Notes: generated by a model from the letters alone, not told the origin. Counted from the first letter of the stretch, positions 32,135 to 43,017 are shown. The stretch: 64,000 nucleotides of DNA from Nansenia antarctica (GCA_963989245.1 OZ022345.1:52029794-52093793); one strand, 5' to 3'. Translations and numbers: made by a program.

Positions 32135-32924
32135 ATTTTCACAATTTGTATCTAACCCAGTTCACTTTACCAAGTTGACGAAGGTTATAAGTCTGGAGTA
32201 AATCAATTGCAGCTTTCCACATCACTCTTTCAAAAGTGTGTTTGATTTGCACAGCAGTGTGTCCCCGGTGGAGGGAGTTGACATTTTGTTTCGGCAGATG
32301 GATAGTAACTCATATAAGAACAACTTGTCCTGTTGTACCACATCCATTGCTGTTACCATTCCCCATTCCATTCCAAGCATTACAATGTGCCCGCCCTCTG
32401 ATTTCTACCTCCACCAGCCTCCCAGCTCATAGGTGACTCTATAGGAGAGAAAGGCCTTGTTTTGGATGGACATAAAGAACACACCACTTGGACTGGACAT
32501 ATAAAGAACACACTTGTATAACATCAGAGTGTTTTATTCAACCAATTGTTTGGCCACGCACTGAGACAACCACCTAGACCTTGGTTTTCATAGAGGAGAA
32601 AGTGTGCTTTGGTGTCGGGGAGAGGGTGAAGGAGAGGGGGGGACTCTAGGGGGAGGTGGAGGGGGAGGTGGAGGGCATTTCCTGAAAAGCTAAAAAGAGA
32701 GAAAGTGGGCGAGAGGGGGAGTAAAACAGAATGAGACATACAGAGATTGAAAGACACATGAGAGATAGAGAGAGAAAAAGAGAGAGAGAGAGAGAGAGAG
32801 AGAAATTACCTTTTATTATACTATATAATAACTTACATTTCCTGGAAAAGAGCAAATCCGGCCTGTTGGAAGTGGCAAAGGGATGGCCTCCATCTTGGAC
32901 ATCATCATTATCTTCACTTACAGC
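31797..32924. other. Intergenic; simple repeats
   Basis: (GT)n at 31861-31872 and 32103-32131, a doubled GAATACAGAGAAACACATGG at about 31900-31950, a GGAGGTGGAGGG-type purine tract at about 32640-32680, and (AG)n at 32767-32806. No gene recognised. Confidence 0.5.
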
Positions 32925-33165
32925 AGGTGGCATGCGGCCCCGCTACCTCCAAGATCAATCAAGACGAACTGCAACTGCCTCTTCTCCTACTACTGTACCA
33001 GAGCATTATCCAGCCTGTCCTCATGTACTGTTCCTCCTGCTTCTTCAACATGCTCACAGTCATCAACCAGGCCAAACTCACACCATCACCAACACTGCTG
33101 CCAGGATAATTGGACTCCCCACACCCAACCTCACAGCACTAAACAACAGGGGCCTCATTTATAAA
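32925..33165 (+). mobile_element. LINE RT fragment
   Basis: Shifting plus-strand frames read LLYQSIIQPVLMYCSSCFF, then a TNTAARIIGLPTPNLTAL-like stretch, the C-terminal RT region of fish LINEs. Stops and shifts are present. Short, 5'- and 3'-truncated. Confidence 0.6.
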
Positions 33166-34290
33166 AAAGTAATTGAACGTCATCTTTGACTTTCACATAA
33201 GCACTAAACGGATGTAAGCATTATTTATAAAATGGGCTGTGCTTGTTTAAAATTATGTACGTGCTTCCTTCTATAAATACCAACGCAGGTAAAATGAACG
33301 CAGGTGAATGAGGTTTGTATTAACGCCCTGTGATAGCGGCTGAATTATAGCAGCTGAATTAAGCCAAGTGCTATAATATAGGGTAGGCGTTCGTCTGGAA
33401 GCGGGAGAGGGCAGAGAAGGGTGGCTTCTCGGTAATTTGCGTTTGTAACGTTTGATCATGACAACTAACCAGGCAAATCCACAGTACTCAAGTTGTAAAA
33501 GAAAATTAGGGGAGGTGGTGGATTTTATCATATGAGGAACATTTTAGCATCCCCTCAGCGTCAGTGACTTCAGTGTCAGTGACTTGGTAAAAATGTCATT
33601 GCATGTGTGCGTGCCCACTCACACCTTGAAATAGCAGTAATACCACGTTCATTGATAAAATCACATGAGGGATGGAAAGGGGGGGTGGCAGTTTTAGAAG
33701 GGGGATGATTTTGACTGTTTTTATTTCAGGGGGGATGCCATCCCCCCTCATCCCCCCTCAACTCCAGTGCTGCTCATAATATAATGGTCTTATTCTTATC
33801 AGGTGACATTGAAAACATGGCTGCGAACTCCCTTTGCGAACTCCCAGACACCAGAGAAAATCCAGTATAATTTAGCTCGTGGCCAGGAAAAGGTCCGTTG
33901 TGGAGCGCACTAGGCATGTTGAAGGGGAGATGGCCTTGCCTTGACAGCTCCGGAGGAATATAAAGAAAGACTGAAATACAATCATAAACATACATCAGTT
34001 CCCTTTAAATCTTGAATTAAACTAATCTTCTCGGCTGATAACAACATTGTTAAAACATTTTACGAGCCTTTGCATGAATTACAGTAGGCAGTCGGCTCAC
34101 ATGCCTGTAATAACTCAGCATAACCAGTAGGTAATGTGCGTACGCAAGGTCAATACCCGACGTAGAGCTACGATCGTTTCCACGGTCAAATTGACTCAAG
34201 TTGAAATTTTATAAATCCCTACGTTGACGTGGTTTTCTACGTACGACACAGGTAAGATCAAATTTGATCCAAAGTACTTTCTATAAATCA
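33152..34290. mobile_element. Possible DNA element, truncated on the right
   Basis: GGGGCCTCATTTATAAAAAAG at 33152 resembles the end of a common fish DNA-transposon family. The matching inverted end, expected as CTTT..TATAAAT.AGGCCCC, seems cut off at 34285 (CTTTCTATAAATC) by the 3' end of the Rex1-like LINE. Interior: a duplicated CAGTGACTTC, a C-run block CCATCCCCCCTCA, no transposase frame. Assignment is tentative. Confidence 0.4.
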
Positions 34291-34470
34291 AAAAAAAAGT
34301 CAAGTCAAAAGTCACTTTATTGTCCCATCACTGGGAAATTTGTATTGGGCTTGCACCCTACAGCCGCCAACAAAGAGCAACAGACAATACAGAATGTTAA
34401 AACACAAACAGAAGGCAGCCCTGATTAAAACAAGAGTGGAAATAAAACGATAAGCAAGATATGTTCACAT

Positions 34471-35500
34471 TCATCTGGTGCAGTTTAAAAGTTTAACAGA
34501 AACGGGAATAAAATAATTTTTAAATCTATTTAATCTAGCGCGGGGGACTCTGAACCTCCTCCCAGAGGGCAGCAGTTCATACTCTGCATGTAGGACATGG
34601 GAGGGATTCATGAGAATTCTATTAGCCTGTCTGAGAGTAGCCTGTTCAAAAATAGACTGCACGGATGAGTGGTCTTTCACCCCTATGATCTTCCATGCAG
34701 TCTGTATCAGTCGGACCAGTTTGGACCTTAGTTGTACAGATAGGTTACCAAACCAAGATGTAATGCCGTATCTGATGAGACTCTCTAAGACAGACTGGTA
34801 GAAGAGTAGCATACATTTTTGGTCAACACCATGAACTCTAAGGCGGCGTAGGAAGTGTAGTCGTTGTTGTAATCTGCTACAAAGGCTGTCTACATGAGTG
34901 CTCCAGGTGAGTGAGTTGTCAATGAAAACCCCAAGATACTTGTAAGAGGCGACCTGAGAGATGGATTGTTTGTGGATGACCACAGGCCTGTGGTCCCCAA
35001 CACCTCTGGGGTCGAACACCATCTCCTCAGTCTTCTTAACATTTAAAACCAGGCAGTTAACATCACACCATTTAACAAACCTCTGGATTTCAGAATAATA
35101 GTCAATTAGGTCACTGTCCTTTTTAATTAAAGCAAGGATGGCAGTGTCATCCGAAAATGTTATGATGCGATTGCTAGGGTAGGTGCTTCTGCACTCGTTT
35201 GTGTATAAAGTAAAGAGCACAGGGGAACTGACTATACCCTGTGGAGCACCAGTGCTTATGGTTCTGGGTTCCGAAAGAGTGCCATTAACACTGACCCGCT
35301 GTGTGCGGTTAGTTAAAAAGGAGTGATACCATTTTATAATGAGGGGGGGGACATTAAGCCCATTTAACTTCTCAATTAAAAGGTGCGGCTGTATCGTGTT
35401 AAAAGCAGAACTGAAATCAACAAATAGGAGTCGGACATAGGAGGTAGGGTCCTCTAAGTGCTTAGATATGAAGTGCACCATGGCTGAGGTTGCATCATCT
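34471..35500 (-). pseudogene. Rex1-like RT, C-terminal half
   Basis: An open frame of 336 residues plus a short upstream extension. It contains LLFVDFSSAFNTI (block with the first catalytic Asp), GAPQGIVSSPVLFTLY, FSDDTAIL (catalytic Asp pair), YKYLGVFIDNSLTWSTHVD and the thumb/C-terminal region ending RLNRFKNYFIPVSVKLLN. No internal stop, so this half is well preserved, but the protein is separated from its N-terminal half by inserted DNA. Confidence 0.85.
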
Positions 35501-35504
35501 GTAC

Positions 35505-36395
35505 CTGTATTACATCATACATTACTTTACTATGTCAAAGTCCAGCAACACTGAAGCACATCTTAGTGGGATGCAAGACCAGCCTCACCCAAGGCCGTTA
35601 CACCTGGCGGCACGACCAGGTGCTAAGGTGTCTTGCAGCAGTGCTGGAAAGTCAACGGACAAGTGTGAACGCCCTTCCTCCCCCGTCATCCCGGTGGCAG
35701 CCAGCACCATTTGTTCGGGAGGGCAAGGGTCAAGCCAGCCTCACCACCATAAGACCAGACACTGGGCAGCTGGGCAGAGCACGGGACTGGAAGCTGCTGG
35801 CAGACTTGGACAAGAAACTCTGCTTCCCAGCTGAGATCGCAGCCACCAACCTGCGACCAGACCTTGTGCTGTGGTCAGCCTCGCTCAAGCTCGTTTACAT
35901 CATCGAGCTCACTGTGCCCTGGGAGGGTGCAGTGGAGGAGGCCTACGAGCGGAAGAGGCTGAGGTACACTGAACTCGCAGCAGATGCCCAACAACAAGGC
36001 TGGACAGCGAAGGTACGCCCAGTGGAAGTAGGCTGCAGAGGGTTCGTAGCCACCTCAACGTCCAGGCTACTCAGGGAGATGGGAGTGCGAGGGAAGACCC
36101 ACCGGCAGGCAATCAAGGACCTCTCCAGGGCTGCTGAAAAGGGGAGCCAGTGGCTGTGGATGAAGAGAAAGGACTCGACCCGGGCGTTCAAATGAGCTGA
36201 TCGCATCTAGAGAGTGAACCTGGGACGCTGGGATTCACTGCTGAACCCTCTGGAGGTGTCGTGGGCTTATCAGCGAAACATTCATGAAGGAGGGCGCCCA
36301 CTTGACAACCCAAAGGATGCCATCGCTCATTTGAACACCACAGAGTCTCATCGGTGCCTTAAGTAGGTATCTATCGAGGGATATCAACATCTAGT
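35505..36395 (+). mobile_element. REL-endonuclease LINE 3' fragment nested in Rex1
   Basis: A 5'-truncated non-LTR element of the group whose protein ends in a restriction-like endonuclease (R2, NeSL, Hero types). It lies opposite to the Rex1-like LINE whose frame it interrupts. It consists of the C-terminal ORF (to 36195) and a 3' UTR of about 200 bp ending near 36390 without an obvious poly-A. TACAT near both borders may be a target duplication, but this is uncertain. Confidence 0.75.
35530..36195 (+). pseudogene. Restriction-like endonuclease, C-terminal part of a LINE ORF
   Basis: The frame enters as LKHILVGCK, the His...Cys half of the CCHC finger, without its first two Cys. It continues with RHDQVLRCLA, a PF.REG segment, and the nuclease core RPDLVLW...YIIELTVPWE (in the 209-codon frame from 35566: Pro98-Asp99 and Glu114), followed by AYERKRLRY. 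R/KPD-x12-14-D/E is the PD-(D/E)xK pattern of R2-like endonucleases, which nick target DNA to start reverse transcription. No stop interrupts it, but the RT is absent. Confidence 0.75.
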
Positions 36396-37909
36396 CCTAC
36401 ATAACAGATCTATAAGCAAACTGAAAAGGATCCAGAGAGCAACTGACTGCATTTTTCACTTTACATATAATGAATTTTTCAAAACATTTCATTACAACAG
36501 AAGTCAAAGCGACTGGTCGCAGGTCATTATTTTCCTTGCAGCTAGCCTTCTTAGAGTCTTCTTCTAGAGTCTGCTGGACCGTCCAGGACCGTCTGGTGTC
36601 CACGCTGTCCGACCACTACGAGACAGCATGCTGCACATTTCTGTTGTGGGGGGGGCTAATCACATCGTACACAATGAGAGGGGATCTTTACTAAGCTGAT
36701 CTCTTGTGGTTTTTAGCAGGCATCTGTTTTGCCTTTGGCTTAGCGTGCAGACAGGAATGCCGGAGATGGAGTCAGGCTGTGTCATGGGTTAGGGTCATTA
36801 GGGCTCCACACACTGTTCCCCCACACCTTCCCAGGGCCGACCCGGCACAAGACATTGTGTAGATGAACGGTTCCTCAGTTTCCACCCAGATCAGGGCTAT
36901 TCAAATGAACATGTTTGGTTCAGTCATGGGTGTTTGGTTCAGTAATGTGATTCAGTAGGCGTCTCTATACTGTAAATGATTGGGACGTCAGCTTTTTTTC
37001 CCAGGAACAGGAATAATGATAGCGTCTTTCCAGATGGACGGAACAGTGTGAGAGTCCAGAGACTTCTGGAAGATAGGACACCAGGCCTCAGCCAGCTCCT
37101 CACTGCAGGACTTTAGCATGAGCCCAGAGATGCCATCCGGTCCAGAGGACTTCCTAGGGCGGGTGTTAGAGAACAGTCTCTGTACCTCGCGCTGCTCAAT
37201 GGCGATACTTGCTTCCAACTCAGGCAGCGCCTGAAGAGCCGCTGTTTGCTCCATCGAGAAGTCGGCAGTCTCAAACCTGGCATAAAAATGGTTAAGTTCA
37301 TTGGCTTTTTCACCCTCGTTTAGGACACTAAGGCACCTTTTAGCTGGGGCCATGTTAGTCATATATTTCATGGAGTCCCATAGTTTTTTTGTGTTCATAG
37401 AAGAGCAGTGGGATTCAAATGTCTCTTTCTGTTTCCTCTTGGCCCCCCTTAATTTGTGATTCAGTTCTTTTTGGATGTTCCTCATGGCCAAAAGATCCTT
37501 ATTCCTGAATGCAATTCTCTTCTGAACTATGCACTTTTTGATTTCCTTCGTGATATGGGATTTGTTGTTAGGGTACACAGTTATAGATTTCAGGGGTAAC
37601 ACGTTATCTCTGCAAAACTTTATATAATCTGTAATAGTGTCAGTAGCCTCTTCAAGGTCCAGACCGTGAAAGAGGTCCCAGTCGGTACAGGAAAAGCAGC
37701 CTTTTAGGGTTTCAATGCCATCATCATTCCAGACATGAACTGTTTTAACTTGGGGTTTGCTACTTTTAAGCAGAGATTTATACGTGGGAATTAGCTGGAC
37801 AACATTGTGGTCGGAGTTACCTAACGGGGGTTTGCGTCCTAACGATTCCCACCGCAGTTGGGCGCTCCGCCACGCCCAGCGGGCTCCGCCCCCCAGGCTG
37901 CGCGCCTGC

Positions 37910-38299
37910 GCAGTAGCACTCAGGTCAGTGTGTGCTCAGATGTCAGAGAAAACGTGGAGGAATATCCTCAATTGAAGGCTGCGCATCTCTTTCCTCGCTG
38001 CAAGATGTCGATGCCTCGCTGCAAGATGTCGATGCAAGACTGCCGCACTTATGCTGCGCCCGCGTAGGTTTCATTTATCAACGTTTCTAAAGTTAAAATA
38101 TGAACTCCATGTGCATTGTGAAAAGTACATATTTGGGTCTTTCATTCATGATTTTGGTTATTGCCCCTACGTTTTGAACCTAACACTTCTCCTTGGTAAT
38201 TTACAGACCATCAGTGAACCCTGTCACTGTCAGTAGCACTCAGGTCAGTGTGTGCTCAGATGTCAGGGAAAACGTGGAGGAATATCCTCAATTGAAGGT
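37910..38299 (+). repeat. Duplicated first-exon segment (two 67-bp copies)
   Basis: CAGTAGCACTCAGGTCAGTG through ATCCTCAATTGAAGG occurs at 37910-37977 and 38231-38298 with one noted difference (AGAGAAAA versus AGGGAAAA). The second copy ends at a donor (GAAG|GTATAAC), the first reads into GCTGCGC. A 21-bp unit (CCTCGCTGCAAGATGTCGATG) is also tandemly doubled at about 37995-38037. Confidence 0.85.
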
Positions 38300-40379
38300 A
38301 TAACGTTAAAGTTTAGCAGGACTTTTTCATGTACTGTAGCCTACTTGTCCTTCAGACAAGTGAACTCATCACAAGGAAAAAGTAATGTGTTCACACATAA
38401 TGTAGGCTACAAAGTCAAGCCCTTCAAATTACATTGCTGTTAGCATGTAAATATGAAATATGATGACAGTTATGACCAGAGAAGACCGGATTGCTTATTG
38501 TTGAGTACTAGCTTGTTATTGACAGATTGAGCCCTAAAGTGTTTATTTATGAACCTAGCAACTGGAAGAAGGGAACTGATGAGAATCGCAATAAGTCATC
38601 ATTGTAGGATAAGGTTATGAGGTAAAAGTCCCAATGTATATCCGTCCATACTAATTGTATTTTCTTCCTCTGTGGCTTCCATCTGCAGAGTTGGCTACCC
38701 CCTGATCACACATACCATGTGTGCAAATACATGGACCTGCCATCACCAGGGGATCATGCTTCATTTGAGGCACAAATTAGAGTCCAGGTCAGGACAGAGG
38801 ACGAGGCAAGGGAGTGGGTGAAGGCAGCAAAACACTCCGGGGTAACATGGAGGGTCCAAAGAACCATTCCATGTCTGGCAAAGCGCGTTCTTTTCAGGGT
38901 AACAGTTAAAATGTCTTGTGCCTGCTCCAAACAGTCACGTATCAGGCGGATGGCATTCACATAGGTTCTCAACTCCTTCCACTTTACGTTTATATAGTGA
39001 ATATAATGTTTTGTTTAGGTGGACTACAAGTGTCAGCACCATGTTGATGTGAGGTCTATGACGGCCAATTCGAGACCTTCATCTAAAAACACATGCTGTC
39101 CAGCCACAATGTCTCTCACCCTGAAACAGTGCCAGCCTCTAAGGCGGCGGATTAGCCGGTGAGTTGAGAGATGTATGCAGGTCTACTGTACGCTGATAAT
39201 CATGTTGTTATATTCATCCTTGGCTTAAACTTAACATCCTCGTTAGCAGAGTATTTTTTTCCATTTTAAACTGTCCTGTATCAGCTTCTCTCACTCCAAC
39301 CATCTGCATGTCCACCCTCACCACACCATATACCTTCTTTTAGGCCTCCGCCTTTTCCTTCAGCTCTATCTCCAGCATCCTTACCCCTACCAGCTTGTCT
39401 CCTATCTGCCATGTCCAAAACCAAGCTCTGCCTCTTGTTTAGTTATTTGTCAGACAATGCCACCACGTGTAAACTTTCCTTTTCACTATTGGTGGTAGAA
39501 TTCTGGTAGCATTCTGTCACAAATCATTCTTAAGACACTTCTCCACCCACTCCACCCAGCTTGCACTATCTTCTTCACCTCTATTTTACGCTCTCCATTA
39601 CTTTGGATAGTTGACGCCAAGTATTTCAACTCATCCACATCCTCCTTGTTACCTCACCAATCCACTGATTCCCTCATTCACTGGCTCAAACTTAACATAA
39701 TGTTGATATGATTCTGTCAACAGCTGCAAGGACAGACACATGCCTGACTTCCCATTGGAAGTCAGGGTAAAGAACACCCACAACCACAACCTGTTTGTGG
39801 CCGAGGCCCTTGGGCACAGAGATGTGGGGAAGGCATCAATTGAGAGCCTGACGAGGCTTTTTGAAATCGGCCACTCTCCCACATCAGCACTTTGTGTGTT
39901 GAAGCACGACCTGCAAATGCAGTATGGCGTGAGATATGTCCATGCCTCAGCGAACAGAGAGATCTGCCCAGACCTCCAGTTTGTCCAAAGGTGTACCTTT
40001 TTTTTAAGATCATATTGTAGTTATTATGCATGTATTGTCAAAAGACCCCTCACATGATTGGGGTTGAGACTGTATAATACTATGTTGATGATGGTTGTGT
40101 ATGTGTCACACATTTGAACACATATGAGCAGTGGAGTGGGATGTATAGTTTGAAACGGTATACAGCATGCATATTATAACTTTATTGGCTAACATTTTTT
40201 TGTTCAGACTCTTCCAAAAGGTGTGCAGGGGAGAGTATGGTGCACAGCAAGGCCCTTCTATGCTGGAAGCTCTGGAACGACAGGTGGTGGAGTACAGTGG
40301 ATTACAGTGCCCCTCTCTCATCGTTCCTTCGAGGCAGAACATAATTTTATATTATTATATTATATATTATATTTTATAG
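38238..40379 (+). CDS. Spliced FAR1/WRKY-GCM1-like domain gene inside the element
   Basis: Four or more exons join in phase with consensus splice sites: 38238-38297 (VRENVEEYPQLK, donor GTATAA), 38691-38898 (SWLPPDHTYHVCKYMD... to CLAKRVLFR), 39019-39158 (VDYKCQHH, NTCCPATMSLTLK), 39724-39990 (CKDRHMPDF, NTHNHNLFVAEAL, ICPDLQF) and 40208-40379 (LFQKVCRGEYGAQQ to a stop). Cys pairs followed by CxA and HNH resemble the WRKY-GCM1/FAR1 zinc-binding fold found at the N terminus of MULE transposases. No DDE domain follows; the last exon drifts into TA-rich DNA. Host gene, silenced transposase or repressor-like product are all possible. The start codon is not certain. Confidence 0.65.
39159..39723. 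other. Intron with possible LINE fragment
   Basis: About 39285-39430 (CATCTGCATGTCCACCCTCA, GCCTCCGCCTTTTCCTTCAG) resembles a common fish RTE-type repeat. Identification is weak. Confidence 0.3.
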
Positions 40380-41089
40380 TTTTATGTATTTATTTATTGA
40401 ATGTTTTCTGTCTGCCCTACTAAGCTGTTTGACAACAACATTTCCCCATTGGCGACAATAAAGGTTTTTTCATTCATAATATTTTGGTGCTCCACTAGCC
40501 CTTTGTATATATTGAAGACCCAAAGACGGCTCAAAAGGACAGTTTTGACTGCCATTGTATTTAATAGGCCTGCTATTGTCAATCTGTTCATATCAATAGG
40601 CCCTTTTCAATCAGTTCATATCAATCGGTTCTTTTCAATCAGTTCATTTCAGGTTCTAATGTTCATTTTTACAAATCTATACAAAACCTGATCTCACATG
40701 TTTTATCCTCAAGAGGATACATAGGCAGAACAACTGAAATAAATGAAACTTTAATCGACTCAAAAACTGCTTAGCTGGTGGGGCGGACTCACACTCATGG
40801 ACGCACATTTGCCATGTCTCTCCTGTGATGTTTTTATGCTCTGATATTGTAATTTAATGTAACTTATCGCTCGTCTCGTTAAGAGAGGTCAGGGAATATT
40901 TTTTTACAGCTCACTTTTCTGGCCCCTCTGTTGTCCTCTACCTCTGTTTTACTAGTTCTGGTGAATAAATATCTGACAGTGACATATTACGTGGTTGATT
41001 GAAACGGTAATGTTTAAAATAGCCACGCAGTGCGTGAAAATGTATGCAGTCCGGCAAAATGTATGCCGTTTCGCAGTCGAGCCCGCTGC
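40380..41089. other. Element interior, non-coding
   Basis: CCCCATTGGCGACAATAAAGG at about 40445-40465 looks like a retroelement or gene 3' end with a polyadenylation signal. TCAATC(A/G)GTTC-type motifs repeat at about 40605-40650. No coding region seen. Confidence 0.4.
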
Positions 41090-41324
41090 GCGCGAGCCCG
41101 CTGGGGGCGTGGCGACGGCAAATGGGCGCTGGGGGCGTGGCGACGGCAAATGGGGGCGTGTCGAGCCCGCTGGGGGCGTGGCGAGCCCGCTGGGGACGTG
41201 GCGAGCCCGCTGGGGGCGTGGCGAGCCCGCTGGGGGCGTGGCGGAGCGCCCAACTACGGTGGGAATCGTTAGGACGCGCCCGGCGTCGCTACAGAGCAGC
41301 GCCACCGGAGAGGGAGGGAGGGGG

Positions 41325-41650
41325 GAAAATGAGGCCCCAGGGCCATCTCACACATCGCAACCACAATAGAACAGGACATCACCCACCCACTTGATCTGTA
41401 CCTCGCCCCACTGCCATCTGGGCGTAGGTACAGAACACTAAGGTGCAAAAGGGCTCGCTTTGGCAAAAGCCTGATCCCTACAGCCATTGTTGCCTTAAAT
41501 AATAGACAGCGCTGAGTGTGTGTACTTAATGTATCTGTCATGTGTAGTACTGTCTGTTGTTGTCTGTGTTATACGCTGTTGTATGTATATATGTATACTG
41601 GTGTGAAAATGAATTTCCCCCTGGGGACAATAAATCTAACCTAATCTAAA
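41325..41650 (+). mobile_element. LINE 3' end
   Basis: The frame from about 41330 reads ITHPLDLYLAPLPSGRRYR and then ARFGKSLIPTAIVALNN before a stop at 41516. A 3' UTR with CCTGGGGACAATAAATC and a (CTAA)n-like tail follows. C-terminal RT region of a LINE of the CR1/Rex1 type, different from the CATT-tailed family. Confidence 0.7.
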
Positions 41651-42259
41651 CTACTCAGTGTATTTTCATCTTTAAACCAGGTTAAATTGAGTAGGAACAA
41701 AACATAGCTTTCTGATAAAACACAGGAAGAGTACTGGAAGCTCTTCCCTTTATCTCCCTGTCAGCTATCTGATTATCATCTTTTTATTATGGGTTGTATT
41801 GTTGCAACTGAGGGTTATTGACCACTGACTTATGATTATCTTGCACCTTGTTGGCATTCAACACAATATGTACATCAGCAGTTGAGAAGAGCGTATTCAG
41901 GCCAACCCACAGCCCATCTCCTAAATGAATTAATCAGAAGTAATTACAGTAATGAAGTACCGTATCACTCTCCACTAGGGATTTACACCATTATATCTCA
42001 GTTTATTACTTATGAAAGGTATACATTTACATAATTCCTGACTAACATTCCCCTCTACCCCTAAATGGGTGTGAGAAGGACACGCAGCTCTCAACATGAG
42101 CACAGGGATATTGACTGATGGGATATTGTAATAAGCATTCAAACCCATGAATTATGATTTCTTCACTGTACCTGACCCTGTCCCTGTCAAAACATTGCCT
42201 GTCAATGTAGTTTACACTTTGGGAGAGAAGAAATCAGTCACACACACAAACGCACAAAT

Positions 42260-42299
<40 letters not shown>

Positions 42300-42423
42300 T
42301 TTAAATACTTTATTTATGTCCACATACAAAGTACAATTATAAAGGACATAAATAATAAAAGTGCATTTTGACATGGAAACAATTTGTTACGTAATGCTGA
42401 GCCAACAACCAGTTCTGCCACAC
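41651..42423. other. Intergenic; (AC)n
   Basis: (AC)n at 42257-42298. On the minus strand 42300-42360 holds AATAAA-type signals that could serve the ORF above it. No other feature. Confidence 0.4.
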
Positions 42424-42855
42424 TCAGGATGTTATTCGCACAAAAGTGGGTTGATCAATACTCAGGAGGGGGAAGCCGAGCGGGTGTCCACAGTGGTTCT
42501 CAGGTGCAAACACGCCGTTCCCGAAGAATATTCCATTCAAGAGGGAAATGAGACGGAGCCAGCTTCTCGGATCTCCCGATGAAACGTAGGTGTCAGCATG
42601 GCGGCTCCGGTCTGCCAAACTGCTCCGGTAAGCTCTCTCCTGGACTTGGAAGTCCGACCACTGTTGCTCGTTCAGGGGCTGCACCCAGTCAGAGAAGTCC
42701 TCTCGAGTCTCCCTGCTGCCCAACAGGTGTTCTGGGGTTGGGTCGGAGGGACGCCATTGCTGGCGGTAGACTCTTCCACTTTGGAGTGCTTGTTTGAAGG
42801 CAACTTTGATTGTTGAAACCAGACACATTGTCCAAACTAATCGCCACAATATCAT
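42424..42855 (-). CDS. Possible secreted-protein ORF, unidentified
   Basis: From an ATG at 42855 the minus strand encodes 143 residues with a hydrophobic start (MILWRLVWTMCLVSTIKVAF), which could be a signal peptide or type II anchor. A polar stretch with YRQQWRPSDPTPEHLLG and DFSDWVQPLNEQQWSDFQ follows. The frame is open for 80 further codons upstream, but those cross a (GT)n tract and look non-coding. AATAAA-type signals lie about 100 bases past the stop. The coding part may end earlier at an unseen splice site. No family recognised; it could be the first exon of a host gene. Confidence 0.35.
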   Translation of the reverse strand: MILWRLVWTMCLVSTIKVAFKQALQSGRVYRQQWRPSDPTPEHLLGSRETREDFSDWVQPLNEQQWSDFQVQERAYRSSLADRSRHADTYVSSGDPRSWLRLISLLNGIFFGNGVFAPENHCGHPLGFPLLSIDQPTFVRITS

Positions 42856-42960
42856 TCTGCACTTTACTGCATTTACGGCGGCAGTTACGAAAGGGTGTGC
42901 GCTTAGATGTTTAGAATGGTGCGCTCCGGCAGAGGAGCTACGTCCGCACACGTCCGCACG

Positions 42961-42971
42961 ACACACACACG

Positions 42972-43014
<43 letters not shown>
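42961..43014. repeat. (AC)n microsatellite
   Basis: ACACAC tract with two ACGC interruptions; a second short (AC)n follows at 43081-43095. Confidence 0.95.

Positions 43015-43017
<3 letters not shown>

Larger units (their letters stand above)
34291..37830 (-). mobile_element. Rex1-like LINE split by two insertions
   Basis: On the minus strand one LINE protein can be followed: endonuclease end LGNSDHNVVQL (about 37815), linker, RT start (NTRPRKSSGPDGISG, AIIIPVPGKK at 36990), a gap of about 430 bp, NNDLRPVALTSVVMKCFEKF (about 36520), DPFQFAYRS (36410), a gap of about 900 bp, then DDATSAMVHF (35495) through FSDDTAILAL to the stop at 34471. The 3' UTR ends in a poly-A at about 34291. The first gap (36553-36989) holds unidentified DNA; the second holds a REL-endonuclease element on the opposite strand. 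The 5' end is cut at about 37830 beside an inverted-repeat element. Confidence 0.85.
37834..41277. mobile_element. Inverted-repeat element with MULE-like spliced gene
   Basis: The ends are 37-bp inverted repeats, 36/37 identical (37834-37870 and 41241-41277), starting GCGTCCTAACGATTCCCACC. Similarity continues inward through CACGCC..AGCGGGCT-type motifs. The right end carries about seven GC-rich 20-bp units (GAGCCCGCTGGGGGCGTGGC) at 41090-41240, like subterminal repeats that transposases bind. The interior holds a multi-exon gene. No target duplication was found: the left side abuts a Rex1-like LINE, the right side a different LINE tail. A MULE-type origin is inferred from the gene, not from the ends. 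Confidence 0.7.

Noticed and set aside
35505..36395. R2 element in 28S rDNA
   Set aside because: No ribosomal sequence flanks it; both flanks are Rex1-like coding DNA.
37834..41277. Target-site duplication of 8-10 bp for the inverted-repeat element
   Set aside because: CGGGGGTTT before and GCCCGGCGT after do not match; no duplication could be shown.
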